A stretch of DNA of 64,000 nucleotides from Planctomycetaceae bacterium (GTDB lineage Bacteria > Planctomycetota > Planctomycetia > Planctomycetales > Planctomycetaceae). The number at the start of each line of letters is the position of its first letter. The stretch's first letter is position 1. The translations under genes and the position numbers were made by a program. Shown here one piece after another: positions 35,397-44,800 of this stretch. The notes below the pieces were generated by a model. The model saw nothing but the letters and a program-made list of their open reading frames with translations. It searched no databases and had not been told where the DNA came from. Location: the NCBI GenBank assembly GCA_041398825.1, contig JAWKTX010000019.1, forward strand, positions 17,456 to 81,455, read 5' to 3'.

Positions 35397-36071
35397 TCAG
35401 TTTGTGGAATACTGCCCGTCTGCGGATACGGTTGGACTGGCGTCTTCAAATGCCGTTCGACCTGCCGCTGCGGATCGAGCCGGATTGATAAATGTGTTGT
35501 ACATGGGGCGAGCCCGATTAGCGGCCATTTGAAGTCGAGGATTGTCGGCAACAGAATTCAGTGTCTGCGCTACAAACCAGTCCGGGTAAGAATTCAGCAC
35601 GGTCCCCTTTTCTGTACAGATTGCACGCAGATTGAAGTAGGACATGTGATCTCGTGGTTCTTCAAAATAACTGGCCCACAGATCATCCGGCAGGTTGAAC
35701 TGCTTGGGCCAGATTTCCTGAATCACGAAGACGCGATCGATCTCTTCGTGGGCCGTGTGACTGAGCACATTGTCAATGTACTTTGGCACCAGGCTGTTGG
35801 AAACGTCGTAGTGAACTCGAGGTGTTTCACCAAAGGGATAGAATTCGCCCCAGGGAGGACGGACATCGTAGAAGTTGCCATGAACATCTTCCGCCACAAC
35901 GCGAGTTCTGTTGTCGTAGGCTTCCCAGCCGCAGAACATGTCCCATACAAAGAAGTAGCTGATGGTGTTGCCCTGCAGCCCGACTTTCATGGTGTGGGCA
36001 AGAATGCCGAGACAAAGGCATCCGATGTAGACGGCAATCAATGCTGTGGTCATCTTCCTGCCGATTCGCAT
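35397..36071 (-). CDS. HTTM-associated membrane-anchored protein
   Basis: 224-aa protein with one N-terminal hydrophobic helix (MTTALIAVYIGCLCLGILAH), then a soluble extracytoplasmic domain containing NTISYFFVWDMFCGWEAYDN and VHGNFYDVRPPWGEFYPFG. The last 40 residues are low-complexity. No named family, but such proteins are commonly encoded with HTTM proteins. The ATG at 36071 has GGAAGG upstream. It is the first gene of the operon with the HTTM gene. Confidence 0.7.
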   Translation of the reverse strand: MRIGRKMTTALIAVYIGCLCLGILAHTMKVGLQGNTISYFFVWDMFCGWEAYDNRTRVVAEDVHGNFYDVRPPWGEFYPFGETPRVHYDVSNSLVPKYIDNVLSHTAHEEIDRVFVIQEIWPKQFNLPDDLWASYFEEPRDHMSYFNLRAICTEKGTVLNSYPDWFVAQTLNSVADNPRLQMAANRARPMYNTFINPARSAAAGRTAFEDASPTVSADGQYSTN

Positions 36072-36145
36072 GGTGCACCTTCCTTCCATGGCGGGTGTGG
36101 CGAATGGATATGAATGGTCGTTTCAACTGTTCCCTCGGGACTCTG

Positions 36146-36164
36146 CCCATTTTCAGAAAATGGG
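36146..36164. promoter_or_regulatory. inverted repeat upstream of HTTM operon
   Basis: Perfect arms CCCATTTT and AAAATGGG around CAG, about 75 bp upstream of the first HTTM-operon gene. The symmetry and place suit a regulator-binding site; a short RNA hairpin is the alternative. Confidence 0.4.
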
Positions 36165-36576
36165 TCAAGATGGATATGCCGGCTGCCGACGCGATCGATC
36201 GCTTCCCTGGCCAATTCCCGATCTCAGAAAGCCCGCACACTGCGCCGCACGCCCTGCACAGACATCTCTGGACACAAAACGCACAAATTCGCACGCCAAA
36301 CAGGCTTAACGCGGGCACCGCAATAACCTGAACGGGCAGATACACCCGCGGCAAAGCAGGAACAGCGAAATGGCTCAGCCGTATTCGCGGACTTTTCCGT
36401 AGCCCCGCCACGCCCGGGCCGCCTGTTGCGTCGGCAAAGGGGGCCGATCCGCCGCGTTCTGAATCCTCAGGATGACCATGGACCGTGTCACTGTCCGGGG
36501 GCTTCGGAATGGACGGCGGTTTTGGCAGGGAATCGGATTGAGCGACGAGAACGGCGACGGAGCACAGTCAATGTCG

Positions 36577-36604
36577 TGCCACCTGCCACCTGCCACCTGC
36601 CACC
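36577..36604. repeat. TGCCACC tandem repeat
   Basis: Four perfect copies of a 7-bp unit in non-coding DNA. Likely a slippage-prone simple repeat without gene function. Confidence 0.85.
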
Positions 36605-36849
36605 AAGACAGCGTGAAGACAGGACAGCGGGCAGACAGGATTTTGATGAGGCGGCGGCGTCAACGTAGAAAATGAAATCAGAAAACGAATGCGATTTCTG
36701 GATTACTCATCTTGAACAACGGTACTCCTTACGACAAGCTTTGCGCCACCTTAAAGGCGTGTGAATGAATTGGACATGGGTGCGACTTTGGAATCCATCA
36801 GTTCGCCGGTGGACGTAACTCCTCTGAACAGACAGCAGCCTCTAACCGC

Positions 36850-36945
36850 CTGTCGAAAAACGGGACGGGCACGAACAGGAGACCTGAAAACACGACGGTT
36901 TACAGCCGTCCAGCACGCATGTCCCGATTCTTCAACGGACAGCTA
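36850..36945. repeat. dispersed palindromic repeat, copy 2
   Basis: About 96 bp, roughly 80% identical to 31628-31720. The internal hairpin here has Watson-Crick arms GACGG and CCGTC (36894-36910), where copy 1 has G-U pairs at two positions, so the fold is kept despite base changes. Outer pairing CGGGAC with GTCCCG also occurs. It is 110 bp upstream of the kinase gene. Confidence 0.8.
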
Positions 36946-37054
36946 ATCCGCGATCGTTTCCGATACTTCGAGCCAAAAGTAAGTGCACTGAAACCTTCAT
37001 CAAGCCTGGGAGTATCTGGTTGCGAATGCCCGTCAACCCGTTGCGAGTGCCCAA

Positions 37055-39514
37055 ATGAACAATTCGCAGCTCAACAGTGAATCCACCCTTGGTGCAGATG
37101 AACAAGCTCAAGCCATCCTGCGATCGTTTCGTGCCTGCTGGCATCAGAAGCAGGATGTCAGGGCGGAGGATTATGCCAGTCAATGTCCGAAGGATGAACG
37201 CGACGGATTGATCATTGCGTTGCTGCAAGTTGAAATCGAAGCCCGTCAGAAACGCGGGGAGATCGTCGAGATCTCCGAACTGGAATCTCGGTTTCCTCAC
37301 TTAAGGCTGGAGATCCGTCGCTGGCTGACGCAATGCATTGGCTCCAAAGACCGTGCCAGTAGTTCCACAATGGTAGAGGGCGTTGTCGCCAATGGCCAAA
37401 CTCCCGAGAGCATGAGTTACGATGCAGGGATTGCGGTCAGCATCACACGTTTGGGGCGTTATCTGATAAAGGGAGACATCGGTCGCGGAGCATTCGGCGA
37501 AGTCCTGCTGGCGGAAGACCCCAACCTTGATCGGCCAGTAGCAATTAAAGTTCCTCGCCCCGGGTTTGCGTTGAGTCCGCAAATTCGCAGGCAGTTTATT
37601 GCTGAGGGCCGGAAGGTCGCAAAACTGAATCACCCGAATATTGTTTCCGTCTACGATGCAGGCGAAGCAGATGGTCGCTGCTACATCGTTTCGCAATACA
37701 TACCTGGCGGCAACCTGCGAGACCGCATTCGACAGGGACCTCTGAGTGTCGACAGAACGCTCGATATCGCAAAGCAAATTGCAGAAGCCCTGCACTACGC
37801 TCATGAACAGCGCATTGTTCATCGCGATATCAAACCTGCCAATATTCTGTTGACTGATCAGGTGCACCCCATGATCACGGACTTCGGGCTGGCAAAATTT
37901 GAATCGGGTGATCAGTCGATATTTGCTCCGGGCTCACTGGCTGGAACACCTGCTTACATGGCCCCTGAACAGGCATTGGACGGAGTTCACAGCGTCGACT
38001 GTCGCGCGGACATTTTCTCATTAGGGATCATCATCAGCGAAATGCTGACAGGCATTCGTCCACAGGTGGGATCATCGCCGGAAGAATGGCAAGCTCACCA
38101 CCAGCGAGGTTTGCAGATTACGCTGCCCTCAACGGTTCGCGATGATGTTCCCGCAGAAGTGGACGAAATCGTTTCGCGTGCAACCTCTCGCGACCTGACA
38201 TCCCGATTCAGCACGGCCCGGGAACTGGCGCTCGCTCTCGGCGAATTACAGCGAAAACGAGATGAAAGCGTGATCCAACCCACCCCGGCGTTACCGCCCG
38301 CGTCCCGAAAGCAGGTACGCCATTGGATCCCAGCTGGCGGCCTGATGCTGAGCATTGCTGTCATTGCATTGGCTGTCAATCAGTCCGGGCCTCTGATTCA
38401 GCAAGCTGATGATGGCCGTGTCACCGTTAAGATCAGGACTGCCCCGGAAGGCGCGAAAGTGACCTTCATTCCTTTGGAGACCGATACGCATTACCCACAG
38501 CCTCGCGAGGCTGTCGAGTCACAGATTGTGGAAGAACCTGCTGGGGCCGAAATCACAGATCTGGCTGATCTGAACTCCGCCAACCGGGAAATGGCCAATG
38601 AGGAAGCTCGCAGGATTGCCCGGGCCAAAGGTACCCAACGAGTCTCCACCGCACGTTTGCATCCCGGACACTACCTTCTGGTCACTGAGTGGGATGAAGG
38701 CAGCTTTCATGAAGTCTACCGAACGATTCCGAAGAAGGATCAAACGTCGACTGGAGGACCGTATTCCCATATGTACTTTCGCAAGCAGCAAAATGGAGTC
38801 GTTCGGTTACCAGATGTCGTACTCAGGAGGGTTCCAAATCAATTCCGAAATACGACGTCGGTGCAGCAATCAACAGTTTCGGTGAGCGATCCCGGGGGGA
38901 CGCTGGATTTCCAGGTTCCTTCATTCAGAATCATGCAGCGTCCGGTATCGCTTGCGACTGCAAGAATACAGGGGCATCACATCTCCAACTTAAGAACCGC
39001 AAGTTCATGGAATGGCCCGTCATCGCTTCTGCAAAATCAGGAGCTACTGAGCAGAATCATTGAAGAAGACGGGCCACTGGTGGGCTTCTGCTGGGACGAT
39101 GCAGTCCAGTTCGCCGAAAACAACGGGATGCGATTGCCGGACGAATTAGAGTGCCGGGCATTCTTTCACGCGGCAACCAATTCCGATTCGCACCCACGCA
39201 CGCAAATCGACAAAGAGATTGCCCGGGCCATCTGGACAATTAACCCGGCGACTTCTCGACCAGGAGCGCAGTGTTACGACAACTCCTTTCCCAGGGCTGT
39301 GAGAAGTTCTGATGTAGAACGAGTCGCCATCGAAAGAATCCCCGAGACCGTTCCTTCCGATCCGGAATCAGGATCGCGTATTGACAGAGTGATTCGTCGT
39401 TTTATCGATCGACGGGATGGAAGCGACCTGACAGTGGGATTGCACCTTCTGCCCATTGACGCACCAAGACTGACGGCCGCCCAGTTTCCACAAATCGCAG
39501 GTAAGGCTCATTGA
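37055..39514 (+). CDS. Ser/Thr kinase with degenerate FGE-like C-terminus
   Basis: 819-aa membrane kinase. An N-terminal helical region (1-130) precedes a complete Hanks kinase domain: glycine loop IGRGAFGEV (142-150), K165 in VAIKV, HRDIKPAN (256-263), DFGLAK (276-281) and YMAPEQ. A membrane helix follows at about 428-447 (HWIPAGGLMLSIAVIALAV). The outer part includes a PEGA-like stretch (VTVKIRTAPEGAKVTFIPLE) and, at about 620-720, a region (PLVGFCWDDAVQFAENNGMR then LPDELECRAFFHAAT) that resembles the formylglycine-generating-enzyme/SUMF1 fold but has lost much of it. This is probably a ligand- or surface-binding domain. The active-site motifs suggest an active kinase. Confidence 0.88.
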   Translation: MNNSQLNSESTLGADEQAQAILRSFRACWHQKQDVRAEDYASQCPKDERDGLIIALLQVEIEARQKRGEIVEISELESRFPHLRLEIRRWLTQCIGSKDRASSSTMVEGVVANGQTPESMSYDAGIAVSITRLGRYLIKGDIGRGAFGEVLLAEDPNLDRPVAIKVPRPGFALSPQIRRQFIAEGRKVAKLNHPNIVSVYDAGEADGRCYIVSQYIPGGNLRDRIRQGPLSVDRTLDIAKQIAEALHYAHEQRIVHRDIKPANILLTDQVHPMITDFGLAKFESGDQSIFAPGSLAGTPAYMAPEQALDGVHSVDCRADIFSLGIIISEMLTGIRPQVGSSPEEWQAHHQRGLQITLPSTVRDDVPAEVDEIVSRATSRDLTSRFSTARELALALGELQRKRDESVIQPTPALPPASRKQVRHWIPAGGLMLSIAVIALAVNQSGPLIQQADDGRVTVKIRTAPEGAKVTFIPLETDTHYPQPREAVESQIVEEPAGAEITDLADLNSANREMANEEARRIARAKGTQRVSTARLHPGHYLLVTEWDEGSFHEVYRTIPKKDQTSTGGPYSHMYFRKQQNGVVRLPDVVLRRVPNQFRNTTSVQQSTVSVSDPGGTLDFQVPSFRIMQRPVSLATARIQGHHISNLRTASSWNGPSSLLQNQELLSRIIEEDGPLVGFCWDDAVQFAENNGMRLPDELECRAFFHAATNSDSHPRTQIDKEIARAIWTINPATSRPGAQCYDNSFPRAVRSSDVERVAIERIPETVPSDPESGSRIDRVIRRFIDRRDGSDLTVGLHLLPIDAPRLTAAQFPQIAGKAH

Positions 39515-39576
39515 AGTGAACATGGCCTTCGCCTGCACTCTTTTTCTGCAAACCCTGAATCAGAAAGTGATTTCAA

Positions 39577-40329
39577 ATGTTGCGAGGGTTGCTGCTCATT
39601 CTTGCCGCTGTTTCGATCTCAGCTCCGGTTCGTGCTCAGGTCTCTCCCAGTTGCATTGCTCCCCAGTGGCAATGGGGACAAACGGGCAATATCTATCACT
39701 ACTACTCGGAATACATTTATCTTTCAGACTCGCCGCCTTTCGAGCAACTCTGTTACCTGTCCTACTGGGACAATTACGACAGCACCGATGGAAATCTGCC
39801 GTTTTGTTACTGCGATGGTGGTGACGGTTGCCCTTCATGTTCGGTCTTCAGCAGCCTTGTTTCACAGGAGACAAACGATGCTTCGCGCCCGGACGAAAGG
39901 CTGCGGCTTCTGGGCACGCAGAATGTGAACGACACGGGATGCCCGGCAGGTTTACCACCCAACGTCGAAATCACACTTGCAAACAACACCGAGATCCGAA
40001 ACGACCAGGGAATCAAAGTGGGTGAGGGTACGGCAAAAATCCTGAATGAAAGACTATGTTCCACAAACCTGAATGGACAGACGATCTACTTTAAGCTGTT
40101 CGAAGTTCAATTGACTGTTCAGTCCATGGCCCCGGTCGTCAAAGACCACTCTACGGTTGTGAGACTAGGGTTTCAAACGGAAACGCCTGACGAAGACAGC
40201 CTGGTGCATCGTGTCGATTCTTCGTTGTTTGAAGTATTAATGACGGATCGCATTGCCGGACAACGATCAAAATGTGCACTCGTCAAACTGTCGACAACTC
40301 GAACATTCGTTGTTCGGCTCGCCAGTTAG
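39577..40329 (+). CDS. secreted Cys-rich protein, unknown
   Basis: 250-aa protein with a clear signal peptide (MLRGLLLILAAVSISAPVRA). The N-terminal half of the mature protein is rich in Tyr, Trp and Cys (IYHYYSEYIYLSDSP, CYCDGGDGCPSC), suggesting disulfide bonds. The C-terminal half is beta-like (GQTIYFKLFEVQLTVQSM). No family recognised. It follows the kinase gene by 62 bp on the same strand and might be its extracytoplasmic partner. Confidence 0.65.
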   Translation: MLRGLLLILAAVSISAPVRAQVSPSCIAPQWQWGQTGNIYHYYSEYIYLSDSPPFEQLCYLSYWDNYDSTDGNLPFCYCDGGDGCPSCSVFSSLVSQETNDASRPDERLRLLGTQNVNDTGCPAGLPPNVEITLANNTEIRNDQGIKVGEGTAKILNERLCSTNLNGQTIYFKLFEVQLTVQSMAPVVKDHSTVVRLGFQTETPDEDSLVHRVDSSLFEVLMTDRIAGQRSKCALVKLSTTRTFVVRLAS

Positions 40330-40448
40330 ATTTGTCGATGTCAGCAGCCATCGCTTCCATCGAAGATCGGCTCCGGACAGGTACCGGATAACACGGGATT
40401 TGTGGAACCGGATGCAGGTTCTGGCGGCATTGAATTGAGGGATCGGCG

Positions 40449-40697
40449 TCAGAGCATGTTGCGATGTTCGCGAGGGTGGCTGCATTCGTGTTCCGCTTTT
40501 CGAACAACCTGCGACAGCTTCGTTGCCGCATCCAGCATGCAGCGAACCTGCGAATGCAGCGGCTGCAGGAATTCCTCTTCGACGCGCTGGCTCACCGGGT
40601 CATCCCAATGCTCTTTTGTCGCGGCCCACACCGATTCCAGCTGTCTGAGAGCTTCTTCAAGTCGCGCGGCCGGGGAAGTGAAATCAGCACGTTTCAT
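40449..40697 (-). CDS. small WXG100-like protein 2
   Basis: 82-aa helical protein. A helix-turn-helix hairpin is expected, with ATKEHWDDPVSQRVEEEFLQ at the turn: W-D-D is in the place of W-x-G, and the second helix carries FLQPL and ends with AATKLSQVVRKAEHEC. The size and the turn tryptophan are those of WXG100 (EsxA-like) proteins. Its start overlaps the stop of the preceding gene by 4 bp (ATGA), so translation is coupled. Confidence 0.6.
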   Translation of the reverse strand: MKRADFTSPAARLEEALRQLESVWAATKEHWDDPVSQRVEEEFLQPLHSQVRCMLDAATKLSQVVRKAEHECSHPREHRNML

Positions 40698-41383
40698 GTT
40701 GCGTCATCCGTTGTCGAATGTTGGTCGGTTTCGACAGGCTTCGTTGGCTGATCCTCACGCATCAAATCTGCCGGAGAATCACTTTGGTGGTCCGCCGCAG
40801 ATTCGTCCTGACGCTGCATGGCTTCAGCCTGTTGTTGGATCGATTTTTCCAGCGTCGCAACGATTGAACCAAGTCGAGACTGCATGACTTGTCCTTCGGG
40901 GGTTGCAATATCCGCATAGGCCTGCAACCGGTCGATGGAAAACTTCAGCAATGCAAGTAATCGGGGGATCTCTCGCTCCAGCATCTGAACCATGGCTCCG
41001 GACCGGCCATGAAACTCATTGGCTTCGTGCTGAGTCGCCATATTCCATTGCTTGACGCGGGGTATTTGTTTCGTCGAAAACTCCAGATTGCGTTTTGCCT
41101 GCTCCAGGTCTTTCTGTTCTTCGAAGCACGTGGGACGGAAATCGCCGACTCTGCGCATTCGGCATTGATGCAGTCTGATTCTTGCATCCGCCACATCCCG
41201 CGAACAGCACTCGATTTCCCGTTTCCAGAACCCAGGTCGGTCACGTTCCAACCAGAACTGGACCTGCCTTAACTGTGAGTCCCAGGCGGTCATGCACAAG
41301 CGGGCTTCCTGCTGGAAATGCATGACACTGGCGGCAAATCGACAGACAGCTTCAAGCGACGAAACATTGGCAGAATCGGACAT
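40694..41383 (-). CDS. coiled-coil protein of WXG100-like operon
   Basis: 229-aa protein with long helices, for example FWKREIECCSRDVADARIRL, LEQAKRNLEFSTKQIPRVKQ and MLEREIPRLLALLKFSIDRL; the last 50 residues are polar and disordered-looking. No signal peptide. It lies between two small WXG100-like genes with 23 bp and minus 4 bp spacing, so it is part of the same operon. It may be a chaperone, a structural partner or an exported coiled-coil protein. Family not recognised with certainty. Confidence 0.65.
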   Translation of the reverse strand: MSDSANVSSLEAVCRFAASVMHFQQEARLCMTAWDSQLRQVQFWLERDRPGFWKREIECCSRDVADARIRLHQCRMRRVGDFRPTCFEEQKDLEQAKRNLEFSTKQIPRVKQWNMATQHEANEFHGRSGAMVQMLEREIPRLLALLKFSIDRLQAYADIATPEGQVMQSRLGSIVATLEKSIQQQAEAMQRQDESAADHQSDSPADLMREDQPTKPVETDQHSTTDDAT

Positions 41384-41406
41384 GTGTGGACTCCCCCTTC
41401 GTTCGA

Positions 41407-41679
41407 CTATTGCTGTTGCAGATATTCCTCAATCAGCTGGGCCTTGCGAAGCAGATAGGGAATGAACTGTTCATTCGAATCCACGAATCGGCTGAGTGCT
41501 CGGATGTTGCCTACAAATTCTTCACTGAACCGGATGTGCTCCTGGTCGCGCCAGGTTTGGCCCAGTTGATTCAGCTGGGCTGCAACGGCCCCCGTCTTCT
41601 CATTCAGGTCTTCGTTCAGCCGCCTCAGCATCTGAGCGAATCGCCGCAGCTCCGACGGATCCACAATAGCCTGGGTCAT
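41407..41679 (-). CDS. small WXG100-like protein 1
   Basis: 90-aa protein, the size of EsxA/ESAT-6. Two helices (PSELRRFAQMLRRLNEDLNE and IRFSEEFVGNIRALSRFVDS) are joined by LGQTWRDQEHI, in which W-R-D replaces W-x-G. The tail (RKAQLIEEYLQQQ) resembles the YxxxD/E-type end of these substrates. The ATG at 41679 has AGGA upstream. It is the first gene of the three-gene operon. Assignment to WXG100 rests on length, predicted hairpin and the turn Trp. Confidence 0.65.
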   Translation of the reverse strand: MTQAIVDPSELRRFAQMLRRLNEDLNEKTGAVAAQLNQLGQTWRDQEHIRFSEEFVGNIRALSRFVDSNEQFIPYLLRKAQLIEEYLQQQ

Positions 41680-41838
41680 CTTTCTGGTGTCCTGATAGAA
41701 TTTTCGGCGACGTTCAAGAGCATAAGAAACCTGTGCCCCGGATTGAGTTACACCCGCATGTTGCGGGTTACAGGATGTGCAATGAAACAAGTCCCGGAAT
41801 AAAGTAACGTGAATCGTTCGGCGGTCTCCGACGAAAAC

Positions 41839-44800
41839 CTATTTCTGCTCCATAAGCCAGGAAATCAGGTCTGCAGCGGCCTGGGGATCGATCTCCTTCT
41901 CCAGTCCTTCCGGCATCAGCGATCGTCCCGTATCCTGCAGTGTGTCAAGGTCTGTTCGCAACAGTGAGTCTTCTTTCGCTTCAGCACGCCGCAGGGTAAT
42001 GCTGGTTGCAGATTCAGATATGATCACACCGTTGTGAGTACGACCTTCTGTGGTAACAGCGATGTACTCTCTCCAGGCAGGGTTCACTTCTCGATTAGGA
42101 TCGAGCAGATTTACCAGGATGCTTTCGGGTCCGCGACTCGCCACGGTGGCCAGATTCGGTCCAACCTGGTAGCCAACTCCGCCCAGTTGATGACACACCG
42201 AACAGTGCTTCTTAAAGATTTCGGCCCCACGTTGATTGTTGCCCACCAGAGACAGAGTGGTTTGATACTTGCGGATAACGTCTTCCCGGGAGGAAGTTCC
42301 CATGGCCTTCAACTGAACGGTTGCGGCGGCACGGAGTGTCTGATCGGGATGCCCGGCGAGTCGCTGAAGTTCAGCAGAACTCAGGAAATTCGAACGAACA
42401 CGATCATCGGCCATAGCCTGCAGCAGGATGATGGCCCAGTCGGCGCGATCAAGCATCAATTCGCGAGTGCGTTCCAGCACTTTGGGGCTTAATTCAGAGA
42501 CGCGATCAATGAGCTCACTGGCCGCCCTGGCGTCGCCATAGACTCCCAGCGTTTCCAGCGCGGCGAGTTGAATTTCCGGAGCAGTCAATGGGTTCAACAT
42601 TGCCAGTAACCGCTCGCTTTGATCCGCGTAGTTCGCCAGAGTCAGTGCTCGGATGGCGGCTATTCTGGCAGCCGATGCTGCTGTTTCGTCGTCCGCCGTT
42701 TTCTGAGCGGCGGCGACAATGCTGGATGTGAGAGCCGAGAAGACAGGGTCTTTGCGAGCTCCCGAATCACCGCGATACGTCCTCTTGACGAGTTCCAGCT
42801 GCAGCGATGGGTGATCCGCTTGTCTCTCGATCAATGCCGCGAGGGCCTTTCTTTGTTTGCCAGCCGTTTGTCGCGCTACTAACTCCGTCAATTCGGTAAT
42901 GACCGCTGCGCCGTCGGTTGACTGAGCAAATGACGGCGGTTCGTTCGATGCGAGAACGGAAAGGGCTTTGAGGCAATCTTCCTGAAGTGAAGTCAGAACG
43001 GCTGTTCGAATCCATCGGTCCGCCGGGGCGGATTTCAGAATTGTCAGCAGCGGCGCGAATCGCAACGTGTCGTCGAATGCCCCCAGTGAGAACGCAGCCT
43101 GAAGACGGACGCGTGCGTCGTCATCGTTGGCCAGCTGACTCAGGGCAAGACCAACATCCTGCGACGCGGCAAAGGATTCTGCATGTCGTGCAGCAGTTTC
43201 CCGTACGCGAGCGTGTTTGTCTTTCAGTGCAGCGACAATGTCGTCTGCCTTTTGAGCATTCAGGCCCGCCAAAGTGTTCAACGCGTGGACTCGTCCACGA
43301 GCCGATTCGGGGTTGGCAGCCAGCTTACGCAGTGGTTCGATGGCCGACTCATCCTGGCGTTCGTACAGCAGACGTGCGGCCGTATCACGATGCCATCCAT
43401 TCGGGTGCGCGAGCATCGCGACCAGTTGTTCGGTCGAACATTTTCCGGGCAGATCCCGGGCCTGAAATTTCCAGCCAGCCGGTGCCAGCCGGTAAAGTCG
43501 ACCGCGATCACGTCCGCTCGTCAGATCCAGATGCTTTTTGATTTCCGGAGGTAGACTGGCCGGGTGTTCAATGGTTTCACGGTACATGTCCAGAATCATC
43601 AGGCAACCGTCGGGAGCATTTGCAGACTGTACCGGACGAAACCAAATATCCGTCGATGAGATGAATTCGAAGCCCGGATCAATCCGTTCAGCTTTCCATG
43701 TGACACCATCTGCGGTAGCTTTTTTCCGATGAACGATGTTGCTTCCCACATCGGCCATGACCAGCATCCCAACCATCTCCCTGGGCCAGGCATCGCCACG
43801 ATAGACATTGATACCTGTTGAACCTGTGAAATAGCCGGCTGGTCGTCCGCCACCTTCGACCACGCCTTTAACAACCCCGGATGCCCGCAGACGTGTTCGA
43901 ACAATGCGCCAGGGTTCGACCGGACTCGTGCGAAAAACGGGCGCCTGTCCACCATCCACCGCTATGCTGACACGCGGCGGCGCTGCGGCGACCTGCGAAT
44001 TGCGAGTCAGGTAACGATCGTTGTAGAGAATTGCCTGCGCATGATCGCTGTTCGAACAAACGAAGCGATTGCCCCAGTCGTCGAAGCACATACCATGCTG
44101 AGCACCACCACTTTCGGGACGAATATCAAACGTCTTCGGGTCGAATGAAAAGTCCCTCGACCGAAGTTGCAGAGCTGGTCGTTCGGGGTGCACCGGACAC
44201 GTCACGGTTGCCCCCGACGAACTTGTTTGTCCATAAATTCGATTGTCAGGGCCCCAGTGCAGGCAGTTCATCAGGCCCTGAACGTTGCTGCGACCAAAGC
44301 CGGTGAATACCAGCGTCTTTTCGTCTGCGCTGTGATCACCATTGGTGTCCTTCAGGTAAAAAACTTCTGGTGGACTTCCAACGAACACACCGCCATCAAA
44401 GCAGGTAATCGCTGTGGGCCAGGAAAGCCCTTCCGCGAAGATATGACTTTCATCGAAGACGCCATCCTGATCCGAATCAATCAGTAAGCGGACCCGGCCC
44501 AGATGTTCATCTGCCTGTTCCGAATAGTCACGCATTTCAATGACGAACAGACGACCGTGCTCGTCGAACGCAACAGCCACCGGATCAACAACATCGGGTT
44601 CCTGCGCGATCATCTGGATCTCAAACCCCGGCGCAGTTTGAAATGTCTGAATCGCTTCTTCCGCGGGCACGGCGGCAATTCGCGGCAATTCGCCCGAATA
44701 GTCCGGCATCAGATCTGCTGGCGGTGTATGCCGAAGCACCCGATCAATTTCCGAATAGGCTTTCTCACGCATTTCTGCCGGAAAGTCATGCTCGCAGTCC

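Larger units (their letters stand above)
36072..37054. other. 980-bp intergenic region with repeats
   Basis: Large non-coding stretch between the divergent HTTM operon and the kinase gene. It holds an 8-bp-arm palindrome at 36146-36164, a TGCCACC tandem at 36577-36604 and the second palindromic repeat at 36850-36945, listed separately. Several open frames here overlap each other and have no family features; I do not call them. Confidence 0.5.
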
